Positions 16,480-25,295 of a stretch of DNA of 44,142 bases are shown piece after piece. Each line of letters begins with the position of its first letter. Position 1 is the first letter of the stretch. Made by a program: the position numbers and the translations under genes. Location of the stretch: assembly GCA_938035525.1 (NCBI GenBank), contig CALHOI010000009.1, forward strand, positions 1 to 44,142. The letters are read 5' to 3'. This DNA comes from an uncultured Granulosicoccaceae bacterium. GTDB lineage: Bacteria > Pseudomonadota > Gammaproteobacteria > Granulosicoccales > Granulosicoccaceae. The notes under the pieces were generated by a model. That model ran no database searches. It was not told the origin of the DNA and saw only the letters and a program-made list of their open reading frames with translations.

Positions 16480-17226
16480 ATGAACAAAGAACAGATTGAT
16501 CGTTACAGTCGCCACTTAAGTTTACCGGCCATCGGCAAGACCGGACAACAACGCTTACTCGAAGCGCATGTGCTCATTGTAGGCTTGGGTGGGCTTGGCT
16601 CACCGGCCGCCGTGTACCTGGCTGGTGCCGGTGTTGGTAAGCTGAGCTTTGCCGACTTTGATACCGTGGAATTATCAAATCTGCAGCGCCAAATAGCGCA
16701 CACCACACAACGTGTTGGTGACTTAAAAACCCATTCAGCAAAAGCCGCCAGTCATGCCATTAATCCGCATATCGATATTAACGTGATCGACTACGCGCTG
16801 GAGCAAGACGAGCTGGACGAACTGATTCCGAGCTGCTCTGCCGTGCTCGATTGCAGCGATAACTTCCCCACCCGATTTGCTGTCAATGCCGCTTGTGTTA
16901 AACACAAGGTGCCTTTAATTACCGGTGCAGCAATACGTTTCGATGGACAAGTCATGGTGGTGCGGCCAGACAAACAAGAATCTCCGTGTTATCGGTGCCT
17001 TTATACAGAGGGCGATGAAACCGCCGAGACCTGTGCACAAACTGGAATCCTCGGGCCAGTGGTTGGGCTTATCGGTTGTATCCAGGCCTTAGAGGCCATT
17101 AAAGTACTGTGCGATATTGGTGACGACTTAAGCGGCCGCTTGTTACTGTTTGACGGCCTCGGCATGGAATTTAACGAAATTCAATTAAAGAAAAGTACCG
17201 ATTGTCCGGTTTGTGGTTCGGCCTAA
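16480..17226 (+). CDS. moeB: MoeB/ThiF-type sulfur-carrier adenylyltransferase
   Basis: This E1-like enzyme adenylates the C-terminus of a sulfur carrier protein (MoaD for molybdopterin, or ThiS for thiazole). The 248 residues show the ATP loop VLIVGLGGLGSPAAVYLAGAG and SNLQRQIAH, then CSDNFPTRFAVN. Two zinc Cys pairs follow (CYRCLY and CPVCG), and a Cys in ETCAQTGILGPVVG sits at the MoeB/ThiF catalytic site. Position near hemA-prfA-prmC favours MoeB, as in Pseudomonas, but ThiF cannot be excluded by sequence. The ATG at 16480 has no Shine-Dalgarno; a TATGCT hexamer 7 nt upstream hints at a very short or absent leader. Confidence 0.9.
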   Translation: MNKEQIDRYSRHLSLPAIGKTGQQRLLEAHVLIVGLGGLGSPAAVYLAGAGVGKLSFADFDTVELSNLQRQIAHTTQRVGDLKTHSAKAASHAINPHIDINVIDYALEQDELDELIPSCSAVLDCSDNFPTRFAVNAACVKHKVPLITGAAIRFDGQVMVVRPDKQESPCYRCLYTEGDETAETCAQTGILGPVVGLIGCIQALEAIKVLCDIGDDLSGRLLLFDGLGMEFNEIQLKKSTDCPVCGSA

Positions 17227-17315
17227 ACGCTTATAAAAAAACGGCTAACTCAACGACAAGTCGACAAAGCGCTAAAAGCTACCATCGCATTAAAACGTGC
17301 AAAGAATATGAACTT

Positions 17316-17349
17316 GCTCGTTACAACCGCACTGACGGCTGTAACGAGC
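17316..17349. repeat. Strong inverted repeat between convergent genes
   Basis: GCTCGTTACA (17316-17325) is repeated perfectly inverted at 17340-17349. Past one mismatch the stem gains three more pairs (CCG with CGG), leaving a 6-nt loop. It lies between the moeB stop and the stop of the secreted repeat protein. There is no T-run on either side, so it is a hairpin of unknown role, perhaps a shared 3'-end barrier. Confidence 0.6.
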
Positions 17350-17368
17350 ACCCAAAGAATAAGCTGGT

Positions 17369-19174
17369 TTAAGGGTTCACACACCCAATTAACGCATCAG
17401 AGCCACGCGTAACCGATACGCACGGCAGCCGGTTATCGTCGTTCCACAAGCCTGTAACGGTTGAGCTTCCCTGCCGGTTATTAATGGTGGCTTCCCAAGT
17501 CTGCGAATCGTCTGTATCGGCCGTGATAACAACAGAGTCACCATTGGGTGCAACCACATCAAGTTCACCCGTTAAATAGTGACCATTACCCGGGCCATGA
17601 TCCGAAAACAATTCTCTGGTAGAAACATTCATTGTCTCACCCCCGGTCCAAGGCGCTGCGACGATGAGCTGAGTTGTTAATGATGTTCTGCCATCACGCA
17701 TAATTGAATCTGTGACTTCCTGGTCCAATTGTACCAACGTATCATCGACCGGAAATTCAGCAACCGGGTTAACACTGAGGTAAAGGAATTCGGTGTACGT
17801 CAGCTGAGTAAAATTTTGTGCACGCCCAATTTGTGAACTAACAGCACCCGCGATAAAAGACTCCTGTTCTTCAGTGGAGATCATCAACAATTCATAGACT
17901 GCGTTGTAGCCGCCAATATCCGTTCCTACTATAGATACATCACCCAAAAACGTTGCCCCATTAACAGCACAATCACTGAAGCTCAGCCTGAACGTGCCAA
18001 ATCGGGAATCTATTTCGTCGCGAGTTAAAACACCACTGTCGCATTGATAAACATTTCGAAAAATAGTCAGAGAATTTTCAGTGACTCGATCGGAAGACAG
18101 TAGTTCTAATGGTGAGTTTTGACCTGTGAAGCTTCGCAAGGTAGAAAACCACTTAACATGGGGGTTGTTACCGGTAGCCTCGCTGATACCAGTTAACACA
18201 GATTGAGCAACGACTTCTGGGTTGCCGGCGAACTGCCCTTGGTTAACAAACGCAGGATCTGATATTCCACCTGTATCGGTGACGTTAAACAACTCATAAC
18301 TATGCACAACCCCCGGAGAGCGTGTGTCATCGTAAAAGCTGGTTCCGGGGCTAACGCCTAGAAACTGGCCATCGCGAAATACCTCAGTGCCCACTACACG
18401 TTCGCCATCGGGCGCTCTGTCCCAGAAAAGTTCAGCGGCAGTTGACGAGTAAACAGTGATACGCGCATTTTGCGGAGGCGTTGGCCGATCAAAAGCATCA
18501 TTTAAATCGACAAACACCAGGTTGTCGGTGTCGACCACGTTGGCATCAATGACTTGTAACGGACTAAAACGTCCTTCGTTATCAAACCCGGCTATACGGT
18601 ATTCGCCAGAAATATTTGGCACATACGAGGTACGACCAACGACCGTTTCCAGGTACTGAAAATCAAGATAGATGTTGTAACCTGTTGCACCTGGATGCTC
18701 GTCCCAGAAAATTTCAGCGCCATCAAAGAACACACCGGTTACCGGGGGTAGCTGCTCATTATTAACTGGGGGTTCTTCATCTTCGCCCGGTAGCGTATCC
18801 ACTTGCACGATATTGGTGGTTGGCACAACATCGCGATCGATAACCTGCAACGGACTAAAACGCCCTTCGTTGTCGAACCCACCAATACGGTACTCACCAC
18901 GTTGTGTTGGTACATAGCTTGTGGAGCTGGTTACCGTATCAATATATTGAAACTCAAGAAAAATGTTGTAACCCACTGCCTCTGGTAATGCATCCCAACT
19001 GATTTGCTGGCCGTCGTAACTTGCGCCACTGACTGGGGGCAACTGGTTTGCACTTACCGGAAAAACAACACAAGAGAGCAATAAGAAAAGCAGACCCTTT
19101 GTTAGTTGGACTGATGTTAGTTGGACTGACATACAATCGGGTTTACAAGCATTGAGGATGGGCTGTAATAACAT
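17369..19174 (-). CDS. Secreted protein with FN3-like repeats and an unassigned C-terminal half
   Basis: This gene encodes 601 residues. The start at 19174 has GGAG at 7 nt. A Sec signal (KGLLFLLLSCVVFPVSA) ends near residue 42. Two near-identical fibronectin-III-like units follow (residues 44-126 and 141-223), both with GEYRI-GFDNEGRFSPLQVID, joined by an acidic Pro/Asn linker. A third, divergent FN3-like unit covers about 233-307 (PPQNARITVYSSTAAELFWD). Residues 310-601 show no family I recognise; they contain four cysteines in two pairs, compatible with disulfides. The DNA carries a 15-bp duplication at 19101-19130 before the signal peptide core. An extracellular or envelope binding role is plausible but unproven. 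Confidence 0.8.
   Translation of the reverse strand: MLLQPILNACKPDCMSVQLTSVQLTKGLLFLLLSCVVFPVSANQLPPVSGASYDGQQISWDALPEAVGYNIFLEFQYIDTVTSSTSYVPTQRGEYRIGGFDNEGRFSPLQVIDRDVVPTTNIVQVDTLPGEDEEPPVNNEQLPPVTGVFFDGAEIFWDEHPGATGYNIYLDFQYLETVVGRTSYVPNISGEYRIAGFDNEGRFSPLQVIDANVVDTDNLVFVDLNDAFDRPTPPQNARITVYSSTAAELFWDRAPDGERVVGTEVFRDGQFLGVSPGTSFYDDTRSPGVVHSYELFNVTDTGGISDPAFVNQGQFAGNPEVVAQSVLTGISEATGNNPHVKWFSTLRSFTGQNSPLELLSSDRVTENSLTIFRNVYQCDSGVLTRDEIDSRFGTFRLSFSDCAVNGATFLGDVSIVGTDIGGYNAVYELLMISTEEQESFIAGAVSSQIGRAQNFTQLTYTEFLYLSVNPVAEFPVDDTLVQLDQEVTDSIMRDGRTSLTTQLIVAAPWTGGETMNVSTRELFSDHGPGNGHYLTGELDVVAPNGDSVVITADTDDSQTWEATINNRQGSSTVTGLWNDDNRLPCVSVTRGSDALIGCVNP
18506..19045 (-). repeat. Intragenic tandem repeat, two 83-residue FN3-like units
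   Basis: Units at 18797-19045 and 18506-18754 encode residues 44-126 and 141-223 of the secreted protein, spaced 97 codons apart. They share GYNI-L-FQY, TSYVP, GEYRI and GFDNEGRFSPLQVID, which is close enough to indicate duplication within the gene. Confidence 0.8.
19101..19130. repeat. 15-bp tandem duplication in a signal peptide n-region
   Basis: The two adjacent copies gttagttggactgat and gttagttggactgac match at 14 of 15 bases. On the minus strand they encode SVQLT twice, in frame. Confidence 0.9.
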
Positions 19175-19265
19175 GGGCGTCTCCGTTGCGGGCCTACCAT
19201 ACTAAACCATAATGGGTGCGAATAAACGCGACCGTTACGCACCAAAATTGGTGTAATTACCCTAA

Positions 19266-19297
19266 ATGTTAGTGATGTGCGATGTTAGTGAGGTGCG
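19266..19297. repeat. 16-bp tandem duplication across the hslO stop codon
   Basis: The two adjacent copies atgttagtgatgtgcg and atgttagtgaggtgcg match at 15 of 16 bases. The hslO stop codon (19285-19287) lies in the second copy as written on the plus strand. Confidence 0.9.
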
Positions 19298-20169
19298 CCC
19301 GAGTTATCAGCTGAACCCACAAAACCTTTGAACAAGGCCGTGACATCGACTGCATCGTAGCGGTAATTAGCATCACAAAATTCACAGGCAATACTGACCT
19401 CGCCTAGTTCTTCAATTATGTCGCTAACTTCGGTTTCACCAAGGCTAATTAACATGCCATCGGTTCGCTGACGCGAGCAGTTACACCGAAACGCCAGGCG
19501 TGAAGGATCATACAAGCGCACGCGCTCTTCGTGATACAGACGATGCAACAAGGTTTGTACATCTTCGTTAATCAATTCTTTGTCGGTTAATGTATCGGCC
19601 AAGGCTGTGGCTCTACCCCATCCGTCTTCATCGCTGGCCACCTGTTCAGAAGTGGGCAATGCCTGTAACAAAAACCCGGCAACGCGATTGTCAGAAACAG
19701 CAAAATACACTTGAGTTTGTAACTGCTCACTGACTAAAAAATAGTGTTGGATAGCCTCTGCCAGCGACTCGCCTTCCAATGGCACTATGCCCTGATAAGG
19801 CTCGGCGGCTTGATCGGTTTCAATGGTGATGGTCATGCGAGCATCGGTTCCAAACACCACTGCTGGCCGGGTATCGACTGGCTCGTTTTTCCATCGTGCC
19901 AGCCCACGCATATTGCCATCGCTGGTTATTTGCACAACCAACAAATGCACATCACCTGACCCACGCACTTGCAGAGTCAGCTTGCCGTCAAACTTGATGG
20001 TGCCAGACAACAATGCAGCAGCAGCAAACGCTTCGCCGAGAACGGAACCTACGTTGGGCGGATAATCGATGCGCGCCTTTGCCTCTGCCCAGCAGTGATC
20101 AAGATGCACCACTTGGCCACGTACATCACAGCTTTCAATTAAAAAACGCGATCGCGAATCAGTTTGCAT
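19285..20169 (-). CDS. hslO: Redox-regulated chaperone Hsp33
   Basis: Hsp33 is activated by oxidation: four cysteines release zinc, form disulfides, and the C-terminal part unfolds to hold damaged proteins. The 294 residues carry the N-terminal core (FLIESCDVRGQVVHLD, YPPNVGSVLGEAFAAAALLSGTIKFDGKLTLQ) and the switch as RCNCSRQ and IACEFCDANYRYD, so C-x-C and C-x-x-C are intact. The ATG at 20169 (MQTDSRSR) matches the family N-terminus. It overlaps the end of the upstream transporter gene by 11 bp, suggesting coupling. A 16-bp duplication spans the stop codon. Confidence 0.96.
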   Translation of the reverse strand: MQTDSRSRFLIESCDVRGQVVHLDHCWAEAKARIDYPPNVGSVLGEAFAAAALLSGTIKFDGKLTLQVRGSGDVHLLVVQITSDGNMRGLARWKNEPVDTRPAVVFGTDARMTITIETDQAAEPYQGIVPLEGESLAEAIQHYFLVSEQLQTQVYFAVSDNRVAGFLLQALPTSEQVASDEDGWGRATALADTLTDKELINEDVQTLLHRLYHEERVRLYDPSRLAFRCNCSRQRTDGMLISLGETEVSDIIEELGEVSIACEFCDANYRYDAVDVTALFKGFVGSADNSGAPH

Positions 20170-21127
20170 GGTTAAAGTATCGCCTATAAAAATAGTTGCC
20201 AAGCAGCGGCGTCAAATACATGGGTACTTGATAGCAAGCAATGAACAATAAAAACGGTTGATACGTACTGGCAGGCAAGGCAGTTAAAAATATGGCAACG
20301 GCTCGATTACCTGTCATGACTCCCAATACTATGGGCAAATTAAATGAGCACAAGCGGTTCAGTAACAGACCGATAAGGTGCAATCCAACATTAACCACAC
20401 AAGCCAGAAACAGCGTAAAAGCCAACAGCGCCGGCGTGTGCCACGCAGTGTGAATAGCCGCCATAAGCCCCAAAACAATCATGGCAAGTAAAATGGCTGC
20501 CAAACCATCGAGATTTTTACGTTGTCGCAACGTGCTTTCGTGCAGTAAAAAGCGACGAAGCGCTTGCGCGACACAATACGAACCCAGCACCACGAGTGTT
20601 AACGTAAGCGCTGTTTTAAACAGCAACTGATGTGACGCATGCAAAGGCAGCATGGCCAACACAGGAAAAGCGGTTAAAGGCAATAACAATGTCGAAGCCA
20701 CCAACATTTTTATGGCCGCGGCCCCATTGCCGCCCAACATCATGACAATGCTTGGCCCCCCTGTGATGCTGGACGCGGCAGCAACCAAAGTTATGGGCAC
20801 TTGCCAGTGGACTGGAACGCCCAGCAATCTCATGAGCAGCAAACAGGCAATTGGCAAAAGCAATTGAATGCATAACAGCAGTCCCACAATGCGAGCGTAC
20901 TCACGCTGCCAGCCAGACCGTACTTGTTTTAACTCAGATGATCGTTGAATTTGTAAAAACGAGATAACTAAAAGGGCTGCTAACAACGGCCCGATAGCCG
21001 CTTGCATGTGATTAGCCAGCTGCGGCAAGCATACAGCCGCTACTAATCCCAGCGGCAACACCCACTTACCGTGTTCGCCGGCAAAGGCCAGAACTTTTTC
21101 GGGTAGTAGTGCCTGCCCCGAAGACAC
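20159..21127 (-). CDS. Integral membrane transporter, probably SBF (bile acid:sodium symporter) type
   Basis: This gene encodes 322 residues with about nine to ten hydrophobic helices (for example WVLPLGLVAAVCLPQLA, IGPLLAALLVISFL, VGLLLCIQLLLPIACLLLM). The length, the inverted-repeat look, and GVMTGNRAVAIFLTAL near the C-terminus resemble the SBF/BASS fold, where conserved polar residues break helices 4 and 9. The segment SITGGPSIVMMLGGNGAAA could be the matching first crossover. The substrate is unknown. The start is a GTG at 21127 with AGG overlapping the BON stop 6 nt upstream, and the gene runs into hslO, so BON-transporter-hslO look like one transcript. Confidence 0.65.
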   Translation of the reverse strand: MSSGQALLPEKVLAFAGEHGKWVLPLGLVAAVCLPQLANHMQAAIGPLLAALLVISFLQIQRSSELKQVRSGWQREYARIVGLLLCIQLLLPIACLLLMRLLGVPVHWQVPITLVAAASSITGGPSIVMMLGGNGAAAIKMLVASTLLLPLTAFPVLAMLPLHASHQLLFKTALTLTLVVLGSYCVAQALRRFLLHESTLRQRKNLDGLAAILLAMIVLGLMAAIHTAWHTPALLAFTLFLACVVNVGLHLIGLLLNRLCSFNLPIVLGVMTGNRAVAIFLTALPASTYQPFLLFIACYQVPMYLTPLLGNYFYRRYFNHAN

Positions 21128-21133
21128 AAGTGC

Positions 21134-21478
21134 CTATTGGGAGTAGACGTCCATCAGCACATGCCGCACGCCAGGTACTGCGTTGGCAACTAGCTCAATG
21201 TTATAGATGTCAGATTGATTTGGCACATGACCTTTGATGACTACTTCGTCGCCGGCCGTTGCAATCTGGACAATCAGATTTGCAGTTGCCGGGTCGCTAA
21301 TCAATGCATCTCGCACTCGAAGCGACAGCGGCTGACCATCTGTTCTGGGACCAGATTGCCCTGCAGGCAAGGACTCGATTAACCCGCAGCTACTGACCAT
21401 TGCTGTTACAGGGACTGCTACAGTGCCGCAAAGCAACGTTTTTAATGCACGACGGCGATTCGTGTTGTTGGGGTTCAT
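21134..21478 (-). CDS. BON-domain lipoprotein with a Tat-like signal
   Basis: This gene encodes 114 residues. The N-terminus NRRRALKTLLCG resembles a twin-arginine motif and is followed by a mild hydrophobic stretch and V-S-S-C, a possible lipobox near residue 31, so the protein may be a Tat-exported lipoprotein. The rest is a single BON domain (LRVRDALISDPATANLIVQ, DEVVIKGHVPNQSDIYNIELVANAVPGVRHVLMD). BON domains are small alpha/beta modules thought to bind phospholipid or envelope partners (OsmY, DolP). The start has GAGGAA at about 6 nt. The transporter starts 6 nt after its stop. DolP has two BON domains; this has one. Confidence 0.82.
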   Translation of the reverse strand: MNPNNTNRRRALKTLLCGTVAVPVTAMVSSCGLIESLPAGQSGPRTDGQPLSLRVRDALISDPATANLIVQIATAGDEVVIKGHVPNQSDIYNIELVANAVPGVRHVLMDVYSQ

Positions 21479-21603
21479 ACGCTTTCCTCAAGTTCTCAGT
21501 TGCTAATAATAGCCGTAATCGCGATTGTCGTCAGCGAATAAGGCACTAAGAACAGCCAGACGCATGATGTCGGAGTGCCAGCCATCGCAACATTGACTCG
21601 AGC

Positions 21604-23055
21604 TTAACCCTTTTTCAGCCTGTCACGCAGCAGTTGATTCAGCTGGCCAGGATTAGCCTTGCCTTTGGATGCTTTCATGACAGCACCGACAAAAAACGAC
21701 AGCAGTTTTTCCTTGCCGCCCTGATACTCGGCCACTTGCGATGGATTAGCAGCAATAACGTCGTCAATCATCGCCTCTATTGCCGAGGTATCGGTGATTT
21801 GCTTTAAGCCTTTGCTTTCAATAATGTCATCGGCATTCGCCTGGCTACTCCACATTTCGTCAAAAACCTGTTTGGCAATTTTTCCAGATATGGTGCCATC
21901 CTCAATGCGTGCGAGCAGTTGCGCCAGCCTTTCAGGTTTAACGGCAGAATCTTGCAGACTCAGGTTTTCTTTGTTGAGACGACCTGAAAGCTCGCCATTG
22001 ATCCAGTTGGCAGCCAACTTCGGGCTAACGGATTTATTGTCTGGCTTTTGTGCAATCACCGATTCAAAGTATTCAGCGTTCACCCGATCACTCATTAAGG
22101 CATCGGCATCACTTGGCGTTAGTTTGTGTTCTTCTATAAAACGAGCCCGACGAATTTTAGGCAGCTCGGGCATGGTCGATCGAACTTCATCAATAAAGCT
22201 GGACTCAACCACCAATGGTGGTAAATCGGGATCGGGAAAATAACGGTAATCGTTAGCTTCTTCTTTTGATCGCATTGACCGGGTTTCGTCATTGTCGGCA
22301 TCGTACAGTCGCGTTTCCTGCACAACGCTGTGCCCGCTTTCAAGCAAATCTATCTGGCGTTCTACCTCAAACAAGATAGCGCGCTCAAGAAACCGAAAAG
22401 AGTTCAGGTTTTTTATTTCAGCGCGTGTACCAAATTCACTCTGACCTGAGGGTCGCACGGATACGTTGGCGTCACAGCGAAACGAACCCTCTTGCATATT
22501 GCCATCGCAAATATCAATGTAGCGTACCAGCGCATGTATATGCCGTGCATAAGCGACGGCCTCTGCAGCTGATCGCATATCTGGTTCGGATACAATTTCC
22601 AGCAATGGGGTGCCCGCGCGATTTAAGTCGATGGCGGTTTGTCCGTTAAATAAATCGTGTACTGATTTACCGGCATCTTCTTCTAAGTGTGCCCGCGTTA
22701 TGTTGATGGTTTTTTCTTCGCCTTCACTAACAGTAACGGTTACTGCACCCTCACCCACTATGGGCAAAGCCATTTGCGAGATCTGATAACCCTTGGGTAA
22801 ATCCGGGTAAAAATAATTTTTGCGCGCAAACTGCGAACGCTGTGTTATTGCTGCATCGGTTGCCAAGGCAAAGCGCACCGCCATGCGGACCACATCGGCA
22901 TTAACCACCGGCAACACGCCGGGCAAACCTAAATCAACGGCACACGCCTGGGTGTTGGGCTCTGCGCCAAATGCCGTGGATGCACCAGAGAAAATTTTGC
23001 TGCGCGTGGCCAACTGCGCATGTATTTCAAGGCCAATGACCGTTTCCCAGCTCAT
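21604..23055 (-). CDS. gatB: Asp-tRNA(Asn)/Glu-tRNA(Gln) amidotransferase subunit B
   Basis: GatB binds the misacylated tRNA and activates its carboxyl group with ATP. The 483 residues show [12 protein letters not shown] at the start, [44 protein letters not shown], and the zinc/tRNA region [31 protein letters not shown] and a C-terminal YqeY-like tail ending in [16 protein letters not shown] follow. The start has GAGG at 6 nt. It is last in gatC-gatA-gatB, 7 bp after gatA. Confidence 0.97.
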   Translation of the reverse strand: MSWETVIGLEIHAQLATRSKIFSGASTAFGAEPNTQACAVDLGLPGVLPVVNADVVRMAVRFALATDAAITQRSQFARKNYFYPDLPKGYQISQMALPIVGEGAVTVTVSEGEEKTINITRAHLEEDAGKSVHDLFNGQTAIDLNRAGTPLLEIVSEPDMRSAAEAVAYARHIHALVRYIDICDGNMQEGSFRCDANVSVRPSGQSEFGTRAEIKNLNSFRFLERAILFEVERQIDLLESGHSVVQETRLYDADNDETRSMRSKEEANDYRYFPDPDLPPLVVESSFIDEVRSTMPELPKIRRARFIEEHKLTPSDADALMSDRVNAEYFESVIAQKPDNKSVSPKLAANWINGELSGRLNKENLSLQDSAVKPERLAQLLARIEDGTISGKIAKQVFDEMWSSQANADDIIESKGLKQITDTSAIEAMIDDVIAANPSQVAEYQGGKEKLLSFFVGAVMKASKGKANPGQLNQLLRDRLKKG

Positions 23056-23062
23056 GTTAGCC

Positions 23063-24517
23063 TCACTCTATGCCGCTTGGCATACGCTGATGCCAATCGG
23101 TTACTTGTTGATAACGATGCGCGGCATGCAACAAACGCGCTTCATCAAAATATTGACCTGTCATTTGCAAACCTACCGGCAAACCATTGACCTCGCCACA
23201 TGGCAGTGACATAGCCGGCAGTCCACTTAAATTAGCCGACACAGTAAACAGATCATTTAAATACATGGCCACTGGATCATCGGTTTTTGCACCAGTCTGA
23301 AACGCCGGCGTTGGTGTGGTTGGGCCAGCAATAACATCAACTTCCTTAAATGCGTTTTCGAAGTCGTTACTAATGAGACGACGAACTTGTTGCGCTTTTA
23401 AATAATAGGCATCGTAGTAGCCAGCCGATAACGCATAGGTACCAATCATGATGCGACGCTTAACTTCCGCACCAAAGCCTTCACCGCGGGAACGTGTGTA
23501 GAGATCTTCAAGGTCGACAGGGTTGTCACAACGATAACCGAATCGCACGCCATCAAAGCGCGATAAGTTACTGGATGCCTCGGCCGGTGCAACAACATAA
23601 TAGGCTGGAATGCACAGGCCTTGATTGGGCAGTGAAATACTCACAAGCTTTGCACCCAGCTTTTCAAATTCAGCCAATGCTGCACGCACATGCGTCGCTA
23701 CCGCGTCATCGAGCCCGGCCGAAAAATATTCTTCTGGTACGCCGATTTTCAATCCCTCAATGGGTTGGTTTAGCGAGGCGCTAAAATCAGGCACCGCTTG
23801 TTGACTGCTGGTGCTGTCGCGCTCGTCAAAACCGGCCATGGCTTGTAACACCATCGCACAGTCTTCAGCGCTTATGGCCAGTGGCCCGGCTTGATCAAGG
23901 CTGGAGGCGAAGGCAATCATGCCGTAGCGTGACACGCGACCGTAGGTTGGCTTGATACCGGTTAAGCCGCAGAACGCTGCGGGCTGGCGAATGGACCCGC
24001 CAGTGTCGGTACCGGTGGCCATCGGCGCAAGCCTTGCGGCAACCAAAGCGGCACTGCCACCAGAGGAACCACCTGGTACACAATCATGTTGCCAAGGGTT
24101 TTTAACCGGGCCGAAATAACTATTCTCATTGGATGAGCCCATGGCAAATTCGTCCATGTTGGCTTTGCCCAGTGTAACCATACCAGCATCATTGAGTTTA
24201 TTAACCACCGTGGCACTGTAGGGTGCTTGAAAGTGCTCGAGCATGCGCGAACCGCAGGTTGTTCTGCCACCGGCAACGCAAAAAATATCTTTATGCACCA
24301 TCGGCACACCTAACAGCGGTTTTTGCGTACCTGATGAGCGCTGCTCATCGGCACGTTTTGCAGCTTCCATTGCAACATCGGCGTTAACGCTGACCATGGT
24401 GTTGAGCTCTTTATCGAGCCGCGCAATACGATCGAGGTAGTGCGTTGTCAGTTCGGCGCTGGAACAATCACCATTGGCGAGCATGCGTGACTGCTCGGCA
24501 AGTGTTTTTTCATACAT
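23063..24517 (-). CDS. gatA: Asp-tRNA(Asn)/Glu-tRNA(Gln) amidotransferase subunit A
   Basis: GatA is the amidase-signature glutaminase that supplies ammonia to GatB. The 484 residues contain the triad Lys in [14 protein letters not shown], the Gly/Ser-rich [19 protein letters not shown], and the cis-Ser and nucleophile Ser in [36 protein letters not shown] and the metal/ammonia-channel region [16 protein letters not shown] are also present. All catalytic residues are present. The start has only a weak ribosome binding site. The 152-bp spacer to gatC carries four 14-bp repeats, unusual inside a gatCAB operon. Confidence 0.97.
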   Translation of the reverse strand: MYEKTLAEQSRMLANGDCSSAELTTHYLDRIARLDKELNTMVSVNADVAMEAAKRADEQRSSGTQKPLLGVPMVHKDIFCVAGGRTTCGSRMLEHFQAPYSATVVNKLNDAGMVTLGKANMDEFAMGSSNENSYFGPVKNPWQHDCVPGGSSGGSAALVAARLAPMATGTDTGGSIRQPAAFCGLTGIKPTYGRVSRYGMIAFASSLDQAGPLAISAEDCAMVLQAMAGFDERDSTSSQQAVPDFSASLNQPIEGLKIGVPEEYFSAGLDDAVATHVRAALAEFEKLGAKLVSISLPNQGLCIPAYYVVAPAEASSNLSRFDGVRFGYRCDNPVDLEDLYTRSRGEGFGAEVKRRIMIGTYALSAGYYDAYYLKAQQVRRLISNDFENAFKEVDVIAGPTTPTPAFQTGAKTDDPVAMYLNDLFTVSANLSGLPAMSLPCGEVNGLPVGLQMTGQYFDEARLLHAAHRYQQVTDWHQRMPSGIE

Positions 24518-24546
24518 GGCGTTAATTCACTTTACTCATAAATAAA

Positions 24547-24602
24547 ATTAGCTAAATAACATTAGCTAAATAAAATTGGCTAAAAATGATTGGCAAAAAA
24601 AG
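24547..24602. repeat. Four degenerate 14-bp tandem repeats between gatC and gatA
   Basis: The consecutive units attagctaaataac, attagctaaataaa, attggctaaaaatg and attggcaaaaaaag are AT-rich and decay from left to right. They lie 30-85 bp upstream of the gatA start and separate gatC from gatA. Confidence 0.85.
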
Positions 24603-24669
24603 CTGCTGAGACTGGCTGTAAGCTTGCGGTTATCTGCTGTGCCGTTTACGCAAAGCAGGTCGCAGACAA

Positions 24670-24957
24670 TCACTCGATAACCCGAGGCACCAGAAAGTAG
24701 CCCTGCTCGGTTGCTGGCGCTGGCGCTTGCAGCGCATCGCGCTGATCTTGCTCACTGACCTTGTCTTCACGCAGTCGCAGCTCAGCATTGCCAGGATGCG
24801 CCATGGGCTCGACGCCCGCCGTATCAACTGCATTGAGCTGTTCGACCAGATTCAGCACGGTGCTGAGATCGTCCCGGAGAGGCTCAATAGCCGACTCGTC
24901 GAGACCAATACGGGCCAAGTGCGCTATTTGCCGGATATCGTCTGTGCTTAAAGCCAC
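24670..24957 (-). CDS. gatC: Asp-tRNA(Asn)/Glu-tRNA(Gln) amidotransferase subunit C
   Basis: GatC is the small subunit that wraps around GatA and steadies the GatAB complex. The 95 residues have the family start ALSTDDIRQIAHLARIGLDE, then LSTVLNLVEQLNAVDTAGVEPMAHP and a C-terminus ending in QGYFLVPRVIE. The start is a GTG at 24957 with AAGG about 10 nt upstream; that AAGG lies in one arm of a 7-bp hairpin (24969-24987). It is the first gene of gatCAB and is divergent from slyX. Together with tRNA-Gln and an otherwise ordinary gammaproteobacterial gene set, it suggests indirect Gln-tRNA or Asn-tRNA formation; glnS/asnS presence cannot be seen here. Confidence 0.95.
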   Translation of the reverse strand: MALSTDDIRQIAHLARIGLDESAIEPLRDDLSTVLNLVEQLNAVDTAGVEPMAHPGNAELRLREDKVSEQDQRDALQAPAPATEQGYFLVPRVIE

Positions 24958-24968
24958 GAATGAGAGAA

Positions 24969-24999
24969 CCTTGTTAAGTGAACAAGGCTAAAATTTAGC
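24969..24999. promoter_or_regulatory. Two adjacent palindromes upstream of gatC
   Basis: CCTTGTT-aagtg-AACAAGG (24969-24987) and GCTAAA-a-TTTAGC (24987-24999) are both perfect and share one base. The first includes the gatC Shine-Dalgarno, and the second abuts the candidate -10 of gatC and lies next to a CATAAT hexamer on the slyX side. They could be an operator or an RNA hairpin that limits gatC translation. Confidence 0.55.
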
Positions 25000-25025
25000 A
25001 TAATGGGCGAACACTCGCTGTGCAA
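24997..25025 (-). promoter_or_regulatory. Candidate gatC promoter
   Basis: The minus strand has -35 TTGCAC (25020-25025, 3 of 6), 17 nt, and -10 TATGCT (24997-25002, 4 of 6). The -10 touches the palindrome at 24987-24999, as expected for a repressor-controlled promoter. Confidence 0.35.
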
Positions 25026-25070
25026 GGCGAGACACACAGACATTCTTGCGCCTAACGCGACCAAAAAATC

Positions 25071-25292
25071 ATGACTCAATCTGACGAAGCATCAGCCCGA
25101 CTCGAACAACTGGAGCTCAAAATGATGGATTTGGAAGTGAGCGTGCAACAGCTCAACGATGTCATTTTACGCCAGTATCGCGATATCGAGGCCCTGCAGA
25201 AGGCCAATAACGATTTATCAAAAAAACTGGATTCGATAAACGAATCGGGCCCCACGCCCAGCGCTGCTGATGAAGTCCCCCCGCACTACTAA
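25071..25292 (+). CDS. slyX: SlyX family protein
   Basis: SlyX proteins are short coiled coils of unknown function. The 73 residues have the heptad pattern LEQLELKMMDLEVSVQQLNDVILRQYRDIEALQKANNDLSKKL and end with a Pro-rich tail and P-P-H-Y, which is the family signature. It is divergent from gatC and convergent with the ABC exporter, 20 bp between stops. In other gammaproteobacteria slyX sits near slyD or fkpA; that partner is absent here. Confidence 0.92.
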   Translation: MTQSDEASARLEQLELKMMDLEVSVQQLNDVILRQYRDIEALQKANNDLSKKLDSINESGPTPSAADEVPPHY

Positions 25293-25295
25293 ATG

